A DNA stretch of 64,000 nt from Idiomarina baltica OS145 (GTDB lineage Bacteria > Pseudomonadota > Gammaproteobacteria > Enterobacterales > Alteromonadaceae), in assembly GCF_000152885.1 (NCBI RefSeq), contig NZ_CH672403.1:344816-408815 (forward strand), written 5' to 3'. Position numbers and translations under genes: made by a program. The number at the start of each line of letters is the position of its first letter. Within the stretch, counting starts at the first letter, position 1. Of the stretch, positions 53,860-63,549 are shown piece by piece. The notes beneath the pieces were generated by a model, which did not search any database, was not told the DNA's origin, and worked only from the letters and a program-made list of their open reading frames with translations.

Positions 53860-54764
53860 GAGGACTTCTTACCTTTAGTTGCACGAGGATGAGCCGAATC
53901 GTAAACTTCTGCCAATCGTTTAAAGTCCAAGTGAGTATAGACTTGCGTAGTCGACAGGTTCGCGTGCCCGAGTAACTCTTGTACGGCTCTTAGGTCGCCA
54001 CTGGATTCCAACATGTGTGAAGCAAAAGAGTGGCGCAATTTGTGTGGATGTAAATTACCCACCACGCCTTGCTGTTTTCCCCAAAAATTGAGCCGTTGCT
54101 GCACGGTTCGCTGACTAATACGTTGGTTACGCTGACTAATAAATAGCGCGACCTCGGGACGCATAGCCAACCAATTGGCCCGTACTTTCAGCCAACGCTG
54201 TATCGCTTTTATAGCGATCTTACCCACAGGGACAATTCGTGTTTTGCTTCCTTTACCAACAACGCGCAGCTGTCCATAGCGAAGGTCGATACTATCCATA
54301 TCTAAGCTCACTAACTCAGCTAAACGTAAGCCGCTCGAGTAAAGCAATTCCATCATCGCGGAATCTCGGATCGCTAATTCATCATCGAGGGGAAGTTCCA
54401 ATAAATGTGAAATACTATCGACATCAAGGTTTTTAGGTAGCCTTTTAGGGATCTTAGGTGCCTTTAGGCCACTGAGGGGATCATCATTTAAATGTTGATA
54501 GTCAAGCATGTACTGCACAAAGGTTCGCCATGCAGATAGTTTAAGCGCAATTGAACGTTCGCCGAGACCATCTCGGCGCCACCCCACAAGTAGTCGTTCA
54601 AAAATCGAGCGAGTCAATTGATGGGCATGCTCGACACCTTGTCGGTCGAGCTGCTCAATATCGATCCCCGTCAGGCGTTGATAGTTTTTAATCGTCAGCT
54701 GAGCTAACCCACGCTCGCCTTCAAGTTGTTGCAACCAACGATGCTGAATCTCATGCAGCTTCAT
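53856..54764 (-). CDS. xerC: Tyrosine recombinase XerC
   Basis: XerC, with XerD, resolves chromosome dimers at dif. The protein of about 302 residues has the N-terminal SAM-like core-binding domain and a catalytic domain containing the full R-K-H-R-H-Y set: R in SSGLRLAELVSLD, K in GKGSKTR, H-x-x-R in HPHKLRHSFASHML, H in LGHANLSTTQVYTHL and the nucleophile Tyr in the same segment. The start at 54764 (MKLHEIQ) overlaps the preceding DUF484 gene by 14 bases. It is third in the conserved dapF-yigA-xerC-yigB run. Confidence 0.95.
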   Translation of the reverse strand: MKLHEIQHRWLQQLEGERGLAQLTIKNYQRLTGIDIEQLDRQGVEHAHQLTRSIFERLLVGWRRDGLGERSIALKLSAWRTFVQYMLDYQHLNDDPLSGLKAPKIPKRLPKNLDVDSISHLLELPLDDELAIRDSAMMELLYSSGLRLAELVSLDMDSIDLRYGQLRVVGKGSKTRIVPVGKIAIKAIQRWLKVRANWLAMRPEVALFISQRNQRISQRTVQQRLNFWGKQQGVVGNLHPHKLRHSFASHMLESSGDLRAVQELLGHANLSTTQVYTHLDFKRLAEVYDSAHPRATKGKKSS

Positions 54765-55446
54765 GATCAACGAGCAAGCGAGGCAATAAGGCGCTTAACA
54801 AGGCTTGTAATTGATTAATTAACAAAGGATCCATTGCTGGCTCAAAGTGGTCCGCTTGGCTACTGCCGACCGCAAACATGCCGACTTCACCTTGATCACC
54901 GAGTGACATCAGCGCGACTGAATGAACCGCTTCATCTTGAAATAACAGCTTGCGTTCTTGTTCAGTTAAGCGTCCAAGATAGATAGGACTCTCCTCAAAG
55001 CGCTTACTCAATAACTGACGGTGAGTATCTGCCGCAAAAACTAATTGATCGCTGACTTCGATGGGGCTATCGAATACTTTCAATGTTAGGGCCGATAAAC
55101 CTAAATCATCTTCAAATGTGTCACTTAAAGCATCGAGCGCCTGCTGTAGAGTCCGGCAATTTAGTAATTGAACATACAATTTACTATAGGCTTTAAAAAT
55201 GGCCTCGTTACGCCTTGCATTAATCATTAATTCGGTTATTTCTTCTTCCAACTGATTAACGCGCTCACGTAGCTTCTGTTGTTGACGTTCGACTAACGAT
55301 ACCGAGCCTTTACGTTCGTGAGAAACTGACAGACGACTGAGTAAATCATCATGTCGTTCGAAAAAGTCGGGATTTTGTTCCAAATAGGCTCGAATAAGGG
55401 TGTCATCAATGACAGGTGTATCAAGCGCTTGTTTGTTATCGTTCAT
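54751..55446 (-). CDS. yigA: DUF484 family protein YigA
   Basis: This 231-residue protein of the DUF484/YigA family is identified by its position between dapF and xerC and by the N-terminal [30 protein letters not shown] motif. Its C-terminal half has a GAF-like shape (about 95-225; [32 protein letters not shown]). The central coiled-coil stretch (about 55-90) is rich in Gln and Glu. Function is not known. It overlaps dapF by 4 bases and xerC by 14. Confidence 0.92.
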   Translation of the reverse strand: MNDNKQALDTPVIDDTLIRAYLEQNPDFFERHDDLLSRLSVSHERKGSVSLVERQQQKLRERVNQLEEEITELMINARRNEAIFKAYSKLYVQLLNCRTLQQALDALSDTFEDDLGLSALTLKVFDSPIEVSDQLVFAADTHRQLLSKRFEESPIYLGRLTEQERKLLFQDEAVHSVALMSLGDQGEVGMFAVGSSQADHFEPAMDPLLINQLQALLSALLPRLLVDHEAA

Positions 55447-56273
55447 ATCACCATTTGTCCATCAAAAATAAGTGTTGCAGGTCCTGTCATTTTTACCGAC
55501 TGACCCGCCTGCCAACGAATAGTCAACTCGCCACCGGGCAGCGTAACTTTAACTTGGCGCTCCAGTTTGTCTTGCTGCATTCCAATGACCGCGGCGGCAC
55601 AAGCTCCGCTACCACAAGCTTGAGTCTCACCGACACCACGTTCAAACACACGTAATTTTATCTGCTGACGCGAGACAATCTGCATAAAGCCCACATTGAC
55701 GCTTTCAGGGAAGCGCTCATGCTGAGCAATTTTTTCACCTAATGACGCGACCGGAGCGGTATTTACATCGTCCGTTTCGATAACGCAGTGTGGATTTCCA
55801 AGCCCCATTACACCACACAACACGGTCTCATCGGCGACTCTCAATACATAGGTATGCTCGGGTTTCTGAGCTTTAAAAGGGACACTGGCTGGCTCAAACA
55901 TGGGCTCACCCATTTCGACCGTTACTTGGCCATCCTTTTCTATGTGCAAAACCATCGTGCCGGCTTTGGTACTCACTTTTAGGTGATTTTTATTTGATAA
56001 ACCTTTCGCTTTAACAAATTTAGCAAAGCATCGCGCCCCATTACCGCATTGTGCGACCTCGCTTCCATCAGCGTTAAAAATGCGATAGTGAAAATCGAGA
56101 TCAGGGTCATATGGCGGCTCGACCAATAGCAGTTGATCGAACCCGATACCACGGTGCCTGTCTGCCCACTGCTTAATTTGCTCAGGATTCACATAAAAGT
56201 TCTGTGTGACATTATCGATGACAACAAAGTCATTACCTAATCCGTGCATTTTTGAGAACTGCAGTAACATCAT
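55443..56273 (-). CDS. dapF: Diaminopimelate epimerase
   Basis: DapF interconverts LL- and meso-diaminopimelate for lysine and peptidoglycan. The protein of 276 residues begins [18 protein letters not shown]. The catalytic Cys pair sits in [10 protein letters not shown] (about 72-81) and in [14 protein letters not shown] (about 215-228), both intact. The ATG at 56273 lies just after the lysA stop; an earlier in-frame ATG would overlap lysA. It is followed with 4-base overlap by yigA. Confidence 0.96.
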   Translation of the reverse strand: MMLLQFSKMHGLGNDFVVIDNVTQNFYVNPEQIKQWADRHRGIGFDQLLLVEPPYDPDLDFHYRIFNADGSEVAQCGNGARCFAKFVKAKGLSNKNHLKVSTKAGTMVLHIEKDGQVTVEMGEPMFEPASVPFKAQKPEHTYVLRVADETVLCGVMGLGNPHCVIETDDVNTAPVASLGEKIAQHERFPESVNVGFMQIVSRQQIKLRVFERGVGETQACGSGACAAAVIGMQQDKLERQVKVTLPGGELTIRWQAGQSVKMTGPATLIFDGQMVI

Positions 56274-56274
56274 T

Positions 56275-57528
56275 CTACTCCTCAGCGATAAGCCGCTCAC
56301 CGCGGATCAGATCATCGAATGTTTCACGCTCACGTATTAACCATGCTCGGTCGTTTTCAACCAAGACTTCAGCAGGTCGTACACGCGTATTGTAATTTGA
56401 CGCCATAGTAAACCCATAAGCCCCCGCGTGCTTTATAGCAATAAGGTCATCGGCGTTTACATTGAGATGGCGCGCATGGCCCAAAAAGCAACCTGTTTCA
56501 CAAACAGGGCCCACAACATCTACGATGCCATCCGCAACCCCGGTCAACTCACGTACAGGCACAATATCGTGCCATGCTTGATAAAGCGAAGGACGCATCA
56601 GGTCGTTCATTCCCGCATCGACTAACACAAACTGTTTGTCATCTGAGCGCTTTATGTATTCAACTTTACTAATCAACACGCCAGCGTCCCCAACGATTGC
56701 ACGTCCTGGTTCCAACATTAACGTGAGCTTAGGGTAGTCGTGAGCTAGATCAATAACACCTTGAAGATAATTTTCTAAATCGAGGGTTGCGTGGCCTTCA
56801 TAATCGACACCGAAACCTCCTCCTAAATCAAGGTGTGAAAGTTCAATTGCCTCTTCTTGCAGTCTTTCTAAGAGCTTAAACATACGCTTTGCTGCATCTA
56901 AAAAAGGCGCATCAGACATAATTTGTGAACCAATATGGCAGTCTGCACCTAACAGCTCGATATGGTTAAGCGTATGAGCTCTACGAAAAACTGCCATAGC
57001 ATCATTTATGGCTATCCCAAACTTATTAGCTTTTAAACCTGTCGAGATATAAGGGTGTGTTTTAGCGTCAACATCGGGATTGACGCGCAGAGACACGGGA
57101 GCACGTGTTTTTAGCGCCCGAGCAACTTGCTCAATCCGCTCTAGCTCTGCTGCAGACTCAACGTTAAAACATGCAATGCCTTTTTCGAGTGCGAAACGAA
57201 TCTCTGCTTCTGACTTGGCGACGCCCGAAAATACCACCTGATTAGCGGATCCACCGGCTGCTAACACACGCTTGAGCTCACCTCCTGAAACAATATCAAA
57301 CCATGCACCGTGTTGAGCAAGTAGTTGCAATATAGCCAAGTTGCTGTTCGCCTTAACCGCGTAGCACAACTTATGCTGACTCGGCCAAAACGCACGAAAC
57401 TTTTGCCAATTCGCTAAAATTTGGCTTTTTGAGTAAACATAAAGTGGCGTACCAAATTGCTCAGCTAACGCTGAAAGGTTGTTAGACTCTATATGAAGCT
57501 GTCCCGCTTTATAACTTAACTGACTCAT
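56275..57528 (-). CDS. lysA: Diaminopimelate decarboxylase
   Basis: LysA is the PLP enzyme that decarboxylates meso-diaminopimelate to lysine. From the ATG at 57528 ([10 protein letters not shown]) it has about 417 residues. The PLP-lysine is in [10 protein letters not shown], glycine-rich [10 protein letters not shown] is present, the substrate-side CETGCF motif lies near the C-terminus, and [10 protein letters not shown] follows. Earlier in-frame starts would run into lptM. The start overlaps the lptM coding region by 20 bases, and dapF begins right after the stop. In E. coli lptM and dapF are adjacent; here lysA is inserted between them. Confidence 0.96.
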   Translation of the reverse strand: MSQLSYKAGQLHIESNNLSALAEQFGTPLYVYSKSQILANWQKFRAFWPSQHKLCYAVKANSNLAILQLLAQHGAWFDIVSGGELKRVLAAGGSANQVVFSGVAKSEAEIRFALEKGIACFNVESAAELERIEQVARALKTRAPVSLRVNPDVDAKTHPYISTGLKANKFGIAINDAMAVFRRAHTLNHIELLGADCHIGSQIMSDAPFLDAAKRMFKLLERLQEEAIELSHLDLGGGFGVDYEGHATLDLENYLQGVIDLAHDYPKLTLMLEPGRAIVGDAGVLISKVEYIKRSDDKQFVLVDAGMNDLMRPSLYQAWHDIVPVRELTGVADGIVDVVGPVCETGCFLGHARHLNVNADDLIAIKHAGAYGFTMASNYNTRVRPAEVLVENDRAWLIRERETFDDLIRGERLIAEE

Positions 57529-57688
57529 CGGCGTTACTTGGTTGTTGTGGTTGTGGTTGCTGTTGGTTTTTTTCAGGCATTGGCGCTGGTTGCAGAGGTC
57601 CTTTTTGACCACAAGCGGCTAGGGCGCATACACTGGAGAAAACGATACACAGTTGAATCAATGGCTTGGTTACATTTCGCTTAAACAT
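57509..57688 (-). CDS. lptM: LPS-assembly-associated small lipoprotein LptM (YifL)
   Basis: This is a 59-residue gene. It begins MFKRNVTKPLIQLCIVFSS, then the lipobox L-A-A-C-G, followed by QKGPLQPAP and a Gln/Pro-rich tail. The L-A-A-C-G-Q-K-G-P-L sequence is the LptM signature; in E. coli LptM helps LptD disulfide formation and assembly. It lies upstream of lysA, overlapping it by 20 bases, and would be first of the lptM-lysA-dapF-yigA-xerC-yigB message. The gene is easily missed because of its size. Confidence 0.9.
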   Translation of the reverse strand: MFKRNVTKPLIQLCIVFSSVCALAACGQKGPLQPAPMPEKNQQQPQPQQPSNADESVKL

Positions 57689-57777
57689 CGCTAAACTATA
57701 TCTTTATATTGAATATGCTCGTGGCGCCTATCATCGCACCACCAAAGCGAAATGTCATTAAGTAGTAAGGGGTAGAC

Positions 57778-58710
57778 ATGTCAAAGACGGTAAGAATTGC
57801 TACGCGCAAAAGTAAACTCGCCATGTGGCAGGCGGAACATATACAAGCTCGTTTAGCGTCGCTCTATCCAGAGCTCACAATTGAGCTTGTACCCATGTCG
57901 ACGCGCGGCGATATTATCCTTGATACACCTTTAGCTAAAATCGGCGGTAAGGGCTTATTCGTAAAGGAACTTGAAGCAGCGATGTTAGAAGGCAGAGCCG
58001 ACCTCGCGGTACATTCTATGAAAGATCTTCCAGTTGAGTTCCCTCCTGGACTAGAGCTGCACACTATCTGCGAGAGCGAAGACCCTCGCGATGCCTTTGT
58101 CTCTAACCACTACCAATCATTGAATGAATTGCCAGAAGGCGCTGTTGTTGGAACCTGCAGTCTGCGCCGTCGTTGCCAGGTTAAAGAGCGTTTTCCACAT
58201 TTAATAATCAACGATCTACGCGGCAATGTTCAAACGCGCTTACGCAAACTGGATGAAGGTCAGTTTGATGCGATTATTCTAGCTGCTTCAGGTCTTATAC
58301 GATTAGAGCTCGGTGAACGTATTACATCATTTATCCCCGTTGAAGATTCATTGCCAGCTAATGGCCAAGGCGTATTAGGTATTGAAGTACGTAGCGATGA
58401 TGACGAGATAAAAGCGCTGCTCGAACCACTGCAGTGCCCTACGACACGTTTTCGCGTATTAGCCGAGCGTGCGATGAATCGTCGACTTCAAGGCGGCTGC
58501 CAAGTACCTATTGGCGCGTTTGCAGTGGTGGATGGTGATCACCTCAGTTTACGAGGCTTGGTCGGCGATCCAGACGGTGTCGAGGTCATCCGAGAAGAAA
58601 TCCAAGGTCCTGTCGAACAAGCCGAGGCGCTGGGTATCGAACTCGCGGAGAAGCTACTCGCACGGGGTGCAGGAGAAATTTTGAAGGCGGTGTATGACCA
58701 GCACGACTAA
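57778..58710 (+). CDS. hemC: Porphobilinogen deaminase (hydroxymethylbilane synthase)
   Basis: HemC joins four porphobilinogens to hydroxymethylbilane in haem synthesis. The 310-residue protein has the [13 protein letters not shown] start, [15 protein letters not shown], the arginine-rich [12 protein letters not shown], and the dipyrromethane-attachment Cys in GGCQVPIG (about 239-246). Length matches E. coli (313). It starts a hemC-hemD-hemX-hemY cluster and is divergent from lptM, sharing an 89-base intergenic region. Confidence 0.97.
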   Translation: MSKTVRIATRKSKLAMWQAEHIQARLASLYPELTIELVPMSTRGDIILDTPLAKIGGKGLFVKELEAAMLEGRADLAVHSMKDLPVEFPPGLELHTICESEDPRDAFVSNHYQSLNELPEGAVVGTCSLRRRCQVKERFPHLIINDLRGNVQTRLRKLDEGQFDAIILAASGLIRLELGERITSFIPVEDSLPANGQGVLGIEVRSDDDEIKALLEPLQCPTTRFRVLAERAMNRRLQGGCQVPIGAFAVVDGDHLSLRGLVGDPDGVEVIREEIQGPVEQAEALGIELAEKLLARGAGEILKAVYDQHD

Positions 58711-59419
58711 GGCGCTGATATTACAACCCGATGACTCTAGACAGCGTATTATCGGTGCGTTGTCGGAGTCAGCAATTCAATTTACACAACACAGTTTTAT
58801 TGATATCGAGCCTATTAGCGTAAAGCCGCTTGTAAACCCGGACTACGATGGTGTGATTTGGATAAGCAAAAATGCTGTCAAGTTTGCGGCAGACGCCGGC
58901 TTTCGTTTTCTGCCCCAAACGTCAATGTTTGCAGTGGGACCAACAACGGCTCGACTGGCTGCCAATACGTTCGGCATTTCCGCATACTGTCCGACATATA
59001 AACATGATAGTGAGTCATTACTAACTCTGCCAGAAATGGTTAATGTCGATAATCAAAAATGGCTTATTATCAAAGGTGAGAAGGGCCGGGATTTACTATT
59101 CGATACGTTGCGAGCACGAGGCGCTACGGTCAGTAGCATTGATGTATATCGACGAGTAAAACGGCCATTAAATGACGAAACGCAAGTGACGCAGTGGATG
59201 AATACAGTTAATCTAATTGTAGTGACAAGCGCAGAGCAGTTAGGCTATTTTTTATCCAGCCTGCCTCGAGAAGCTGGTGGATGGCTATCCCGTTGCGATT
59301 GGATTGTTCCGAGTGAACGCTTGAGAGACCTAATTCCCTTTGTTGCAGCAGACACTATCACCGTGACTGGCAGTGCAACTGAGAGCAAGATGATTGAGGC
59401 GATAATAAAACATGGATAA
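58694..59419 (+). CDS. hemD: Uroporphyrinogen-III synthase
   Basis: HemD closes and inverts ring D of hydroxymethylbilane. The 241-residue protein is of the weakly conserved HemD family: [10 protein letters not shown] (near 57), AVGPTTARL (near 80), [23 protein letters not shown] (near 122-144) and [10 protein letters not shown] are typical spots, and [16 protein letters not shown] closes it. It overlaps hemC by 17 bases and hemX by 8, as in the standard gammaproteobacterial operon. Confidence 0.9.
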   Translation: MTSTTKALILQPDDSRQRIIGALSESAIQFTQHSFIDIEPISVKPLVNPDYDGVIWISKNAVKFAADAGFRFLPQTSMFAVGPTTARLAANTFGISAYCPTYKHDSESLLTLPEMVNVDNQKWLIIKGEKGRDLLFDTLRARGATVSSIDVYRRVKRPLNDETQVTQWMNTVNLIVVTSAEQLGYFLSSLPREAGGWLSRCDWIVPSERLRDLIPFVAADTITVTGSATESKMIEAIIKHG

Positions 59420-60566
59420 CGATAAGAACGAAACCCCAGAAACGGCGGCCGATTTAGCAACAGAGTCTAATCAGGCCACTTCATCAGACCCACACAAGTC
59501 GCCTAAACGATCACGCTCGCGACTTAAAAGTGCTATTTATTGGCTGTTGCTTATTTCAGTCATAGGTCTGGCTGTTTGGATTTATTTAAAGCAGCCATAT
59601 AAACAATTACCATTTTGGCCGGAATCTGAAACACAGACTCAAGTAAAAGAGCCCGTCATAGAATATGCGCGTCAGGCAACCGTCGCCCGCACTCAGAAGC
59701 AGCTTGAACAGCTGCAGACCGAACTACAACAGGCGAAGCGACAGATTGAACAAAACTCAGACAACCGTGAACAGACTCAGCTCAATCGACGTCTGAACCA
59801 GATAGAACAGGAACTCAACCGGCAACAACAAACGTTGCAACAATTAGCTGATCAGCTACCTCAACAACAGGCCGAGCGTATACGTGAGTGGCGTTTATTT
59901 GAAGTCAAGCAAACCTTAGCGGCAGCAGCTCGCTCAGCGATTTTTAATGCCGACGCACAAACCGCACTTCAACTTCTTGATATTGCAAGTCAGCAATTAG
60001 CAGGTATTGAATCATCAGGAGCCTTGCAAATTCGCCAGGCAATCGAAGAGGACAAGCAAGCCTTATTAGAGTACCAACAGAGCGATGCAACGCAATGGGT
60101 CGTTGAACTTGCGGCAGCGAAACGCCAAGCCCTCTCGCTAGCAAATAAAACACCGACCCATGATTTCGCAAGTGAAAATAGACAAACCAAAGAACCGACC
60201 AATTGGCGCGAACATCTTGCTTATAATTGGCGTGCCTTTATGGATAATTTTTTCCGTATTCAAAAGTCGACTGACTCTATAGAGCCCGTTATATCAAACG
60301 AAGCCATCACCCTTAAACAGCAACAGCTCGATTTGACGCTTAGCGTTGCAGAAAATGCCGCATTAAAAGGTCAAGTTGAGCTAGCCAAAACCAAACTGAA
60401 AGAAGCGAGTGCATTAATTAGTGAGATAAAAGCAGATAGTCCGGCACAACAACGCGTACTGAAGAAGCTAGCGCAATTGGAGGATGGCATTAAACAAGCC
60501 GCTGAGCTGCCCGAAGTGTCGTCTCTTTCCGTAGCAGCAAGTCAGCTAGGAGGACGTTTACAATGA
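59412..60566 (+). CDS. hemX: HemX-like inner-membrane protein
   Basis: This 384-residue protein has a charged N-terminus, a single membrane segment (about 39-59), a Gln-rich coiled coil (about 75-160), and a C-terminal helical domain. This matches HemX, a conserved companion of hemC-hemD whose methyltransferase activity (once proposed) is not supported and whose role is unknown. It overlaps hemY by 4 bases. The Gln-rich coiled coil suggests oligomerisation. Confidence 0.85.
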   Translation: MDNDKNETPETAADLATESNQATSSDPHKSPKRSRSRLKSAIYWLLLISVIGLAVWIYLKQPYKQLPFWPESETQTQVKEPVIEYARQATVARTQKQLEQLQTELQQAKRQIEQNSDNREQTQLNRRLNQIEQELNRQQQTLQQLADQLPQQQAERIREWRLFEVKQTLAAAARSAIFNADAQTALQLLDIASQQLAGIESSGALQIRQAIEEDKQALLEYQQSDATQWVVELAAAKRQALSLANKTPTHDFASENRQTKEPTNWREHLAYNWRAFMDNFFRIQKSTDSIEPVISNEAITLKQQQLDLTLSVAENAALKGQVELAKTKLKEASALISEIKADSPAQQRVLKKLAQLEDGIKQAAELPEVSSLSVAASQLGGRLQ

Positions 60567-61738
60567 AATGGTGGGTGTACGTCCTAGTTGTTTTAATTGC
60601 GGGGGCTATTTTAGGTCCGATCTCTGCTGGCAACGCAGGTTATCTGTTAATTAATTTTGCGGGCTATACGATAGAAAGCACCGTTATTGGCTTGGTTGTA
60701 TTTCTAGTAATCGCGATATTAGCGTTCAGCATAGTTATTGCTGCCATTAGAGCTTTATTAGGTAAGACGCGTGCAGGAAGTCAGTGGTTCTCGCGGCGAA
60801 AAGCTAAGAAACTTAAACAGCGAGAAAGGCGAGCTATACTTGCTATGCTGAAGCACGACTACACGTCCGCATTAGTCGATTTCGAGCTTCTCTATAAACA
60901 GCAACGTTCTGAGAATTTGGCTGCGCTATTAGCGTTCACCGCAGATAGAGCAGGGGAGCCTGGCAAAGCAAAATATTGGCTCGATACTGCGGGTTCAGAC
61001 TTCAAGTCGGCGGTGGGTTTTATTTCTATGCAAAGTGAAACTCAGAATAATGGCGATCATCAGCAGCTTTCAATACGCCACGTGGAGAGTCAGCTCGATC
61101 GGGGTGAGCTTCCTCCTAGTCAATGGGCTCAGACCATTGAGTTATATAAAACCGAAAAGCGCTTAGATGACTTGCAACCTCATTTGAATCAAATCCAAGA
61201 GCAAGCAAAGCTCAGCCAACAGGATTATGACCAACTCGTATTATCGGTTTACCTGCAGCACTTTATTCGTATCGCCCATAACGATGCCAAAGCACTATTT
61301 AAAGACTGGAAGAGTCTAAGCCGCACACAGCGTAGCACACCGTCTATTCGACTCGCGTACGCAAAGGCACTGAACTACTACGGACAACACGCTGCGTGCA
61401 CTAAAGTCGTCAAAAAGGGCTTGGAGCGCGGTGAGCTTAATTTGAATGATTGTGTTAATGAACACGTGTTAGTCGGTACCGACCCCAACATCATTGATTG
61501 GGTACAGTCTCACTTGAAGCGCAAACCTAACGACAGTCAGTATATCCGTGCACTTGCTGTGTTAGCTTTGGGGAACAAAGACTATTCGTTGGCTCAGCGA
61601 GCGTTAAAGAAACTTAGCGATTTAAATGCGTGCAATAAGGACGATTATATTAGGATGGGTGACGCATACGCTGCGCTAGGTGATAACCGCTTAGCGGCTA
61701 ATGCTTATAAGCAAGCACTAACCGCTAAAGCGCGCTAA
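60563..61738 (+). CDS. hemY: HemY-like TPR membrane protein
   Basis: This 391-residue protein has two membrane helices (about 1-26 and 36-62) and a long TPR-like cytoplasmic or periplasmic domain, with R-A-G-E-P-G-K-A-K-Y-W-L and G-D-A-Y-A-A-L-G-D-N-R-L-A-A-N-A-Y. This is the bacterial HemY of the hemCDXY operon, unrelated to protoporphyrinogen oxidase, and its role in late haem synthesis is not settled. Its stop abuts the stop of the convergent yceI gene with no gap. Confidence 0.9.
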   Translation: MKWWVYVLVVLIAGAILGPISAGNAGYLLINFAGYTIESTVIGLVVFLVIAILAFSIVIAAIRALLGKTRAGSQWFSRRKAKKLKQRERRAILAMLKHDYTSALVDFELLYKQQRSENLAALLAFTADRAGEPGKAKYWLDTAGSDFKSAVGFISMQSETQNNGDHQQLSIRHVESQLDRGELPPSQWAQTIELYKTEKRLDDLQPHLNQIQEQAKLSQQDYDQLVLSVYLQHFIRIAHNDAKALFKDWKSLSRTQRSTPSIRLAYAKALNYYGQHAACTKVVKKGLERGELNLNDCVNEHVLVGTDPNIIDWVQSHLKRKPNDSQYIRALAVLALGNKDYSLAQRALKKLSDLNACNKDDYIRMGDAYAALGDNRLAANAYKQALTAKAR

Positions 61739-62320
61739 TTACTGGCGGACACCTTCGATAGAAAGGTATAGCTCAACTTCTTTGGCCTCAGGACCTAAGT
61801 TGTAATCAATGTTGTAGTCGGCCAATGTCAGGTCGACTTCACCTTCAAAACCACGGCGGAAGCCACCCCATGGATCTTCGCCTGCACCGACCTGTTCTAC
61901 TTCGATAGCAATTTCTTTGGTTACACCATTCAGAGTAAAGTTGCCGTACAGCGTACCCTCATTTTCATCATCACTATCTGGGACGTAACGTGTACTGACA
62001 AAGCTTGCCTCGGGGTATTCTCCCGTGTTTAAAAAGTCGTCGCTACGGAGATGTTTATCGCGTTCCGCATGGTTGGTATCAACGCTCGCAGTATCAATTG
62101 TCACTTCAACTGAGGCATTGCCCGGATTCGCCTCGTCGTAACTAAATTTGCCTTCAAAGTCATTGAAGCGCCCTAGCAACCAGCTATAACCTAAGTGTTT
62201 AATCTTGAACTGAATAAAGGCGTGTTGACCTTCAGTATCAATGACGTAATCGTCTGCAACCGCGGGAGCTGCTAATACGCTACCTACGATGGCGGATAAT
62301 GCTAAAAGTTGTGTTTTCAT
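61739..62320 (-). CDS. YceI-family periplasmic lipid-binding protein
   Basis: This 193-residue protein has a signal peptide (cleaved near APAVA-D, residues 18-23). The YceI beta-barrel domain fills the rest (YVIDTEGQHAFIQFKIKHLGYSWLLGRF and TLYGNFTLNGVTKEIAI). The family binds isoprenoid or fatty-acid lipids, possibly quinones. A cytochrome b561 gene lies 14 bases upstream, the common yceJ-yceI pairing, which suggests a role in membrane redox or quinone handling. Confidence 0.93.
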   Translation of the reverse strand: MKTQLLALSAIVGSVLAAPAVADDYVIDTEGQHAFIQFKIKHLGYSWLLGRFNDFEGKFSYDEANPGNASVEVTIDTASVDTNHAERDKHLRSDDFLNTGEYPEASFVSTRYVPDSDDENEGTLYGNFTLNGVTKEIAIEVEQVGAGEDPWGGFRRGFEGEVDLTLADYNIDYNLGPEAKEVELYLSIEGVRQ

Positions 62321-62334
62321 AACTTAGTTTCCTC

Positions 62335-62871
62335 TTAAGGTTTTATCATTCGAATAAGTGTTGAACGTTTATCAATAAAGTGATGCTTTAATGCCATAAC
62401 GCCATGGCCTAGCGCTAGGATCACTAAGACATAAGCGGCATATTCGTGAATAACGCCTGCTAATGTGGCTTGTTGATCTACCTGAAAGGGCAACGCAGGT
62501 ACGTCAAACCAATCGAAAAAGCTAATCGGTTTGCCTTCACCCGTTGAGATTAAATAACCGCTAAAAACAACCGCGAGTAGACTGATATAAAGTAGTACGT
62601 GACCGAGTTTTGCAGCTTTTTTCTCGAATGCAGAACCATCAATTGTCGGGGTGCCTTTTACAAGCCGCCAAACAACTCTAAAAAGGGTGATGAAGAGTAC
62701 CAACAAACCTAGGGACTTATGCCACCACGGTGCCGTTGTGTACCAATTAGAGTAGTAGGTAAGATCGACCATCCACCAACCCAGCACAAACAGCCCGAAT
62801 ACAAGCAGAGCACTGCTCCAGTGAATGATGATCATGAGGGCATCATAACCTTTTACCCCTACTTCTCGCAT
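62335..62871 (-). CDS. Cytochrome b561 (YceJ-like)
   Basis: This 178-residue protein has four transmembrane helices and conserved His near HWSSALLVF, HKSLGLLVLF, HEYAAYVLV and HGVMALKHHF, which are the expected b-haem ligands of two haems. It is the electron-carrying partner typically encoded next to YceI. In the family it likely oxidises quinol or passes electrons to periplasmic acceptors. It is first of the two-gene unit. Confidence 0.93.
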   Translation of the reverse strand: MREVGVKGYDALMIIIHWSSALLVFGLFVLGWWMVDLTYYSNWYTTAPWWHKSLGLLVLFITLFRVVWRLVKGTPTIDGSAFEKKAAKLGHVLLYISLLAVVFSGYLISTGEGKPISFFDWFDVPALPFQVDQQATLAGVIHEYAAYVLVILALGHGVMALKHHFIDKRSTLIRMIKP

Positions 62872-62980
62872 ATTTCCTCGCTATTTCGCTGATATGTTAT
62901 TGCATGACATCTGAATAATAGTATGGATATATAGAAATAAAAGCAGCCATTTTAGGAGATAACGTTCGATTTATTTGTAT

Positions 62981-63264
62981 CGTGCGCATTCTGCGCACGG
63001 CGCGGTGTGGATGGTCGCGCACAATGCGCGACGTACGTGGCGCGGTCGTAGCGTGCGCCTTGGGCGCACGGGCCGGTGTGGATGGTCGCGCACAATGCGC
63101 GACGTACAGGGTGCGGTCGTAGCGTGCGCCTTGGGCGCACGGGCCGATATGGATGGTCGCGCAGGATGCGCGACGTACAGGGTGCGGTCGTAGCGTGCGC
63201 ATTCTGCGCACGGGGCGGTGTGGGTTGTCGCGCAAGATGCGCGACGTACGCGGTGCGGGGGCGA
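62981..63264. repeat. Array of four 71-bp units, each with two opposed REP-like palindromes
   Basis: Copies begin at 62981, 63052, 63123 and 63194, a period of exactly 71. Each has a first hairpin (arms CGTGCGCC/GGCGCACG or CGTGCGCA/TGCGCACG), preceded by GTAG in copies 2-4, and a second hairpin (arms GTCGCGCA/TGCGCGAC) followed by GTAC. Read on the other strand the second also begins GTAC, so the two are inverted relatives, as in BIMEs. Copies 1 and 4 differ from 2 and 3 by a matched pair change at the top of the first stem. Loops vary freely. It sits beyond the rRNA operon terminator; reading frames through it are artefacts of GC-rich repeats. Confidence 0.85.
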
Positions 63265-63285
63265 CGTGCGTCTGGCGAGCAGGCA

Positions 63286-63320
63286 TAAAAAAATCCCCCG
63301 TGCTTGCGCACGAGGGATTG
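63286..63320 (-). terminator. Intrinsic terminator of the rRNA operon
   Basis: Read on the minus strand, a 12-bp stem (63308-63319 with 63292-63303, one T-G wobble) with a GCAA loop is followed by a run of T (63287-63293). It lies just downstream of 5S. Confidence 0.9.
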
Positions 63321-63330
63321 TTTATTTGAA

Positions 63331-63448
63331 GTCTGGCGGTGTCCTACTCTCACATGGGGAGACCCCACACTACCATCGGCGCTGGTATGTTTCACTTCTG
63401 GGTTCGGAATGGAGCCAGGTGGTGCCATACCGCTATGGCCGCCAGACA
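63331..63448 (-). rRNA. rrf: 5S ribosomal RNA
   Basis: The minus strand begins TGTCTGGCGGCCATAGCGG and contains CCGAACCCAGAAGTGAAAC, then GATGGTAGTGTGGGGTCTCC, closing with a strand complementary to the start (CCGCCAGAC). These are the standard bacterial 5S landmarks and length (about 118). The exact ends could shift by one or two bases. A terminator follows. Confidence 0.96.
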
Positions 63449-63549
63449 TAAACTGTCACAACATGGATTCGGCTGATTGCATCGCCACTCTCTTATTCAA
63501 TTCGATAAAGCGTCTTACGTGCTCAACAAGCAAACACCTTGGGTGTTGT

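Noticed and set aside
62981..63264. CRISPR array
   Set aside because: Units are contiguous 71-bp palindrome pairs with no unique spacers and no cas genes nearby; REP/BIME structure fits better.
62897..63451. Several long overlapping reading frames on both strands through the 71-bp repeat array and the 5S rRNA region
   Set aside because: They are GC-rich repeat translations with no family resemblance, and some continue through the 5S gene. The palindromic repeat explains the lack of stop codons.
63449..63549. tRNA gene between 23S and 5S
   Set aside because: No cloverleaf, CCA end or T-loop consensus was seen in this 101-base spacer.
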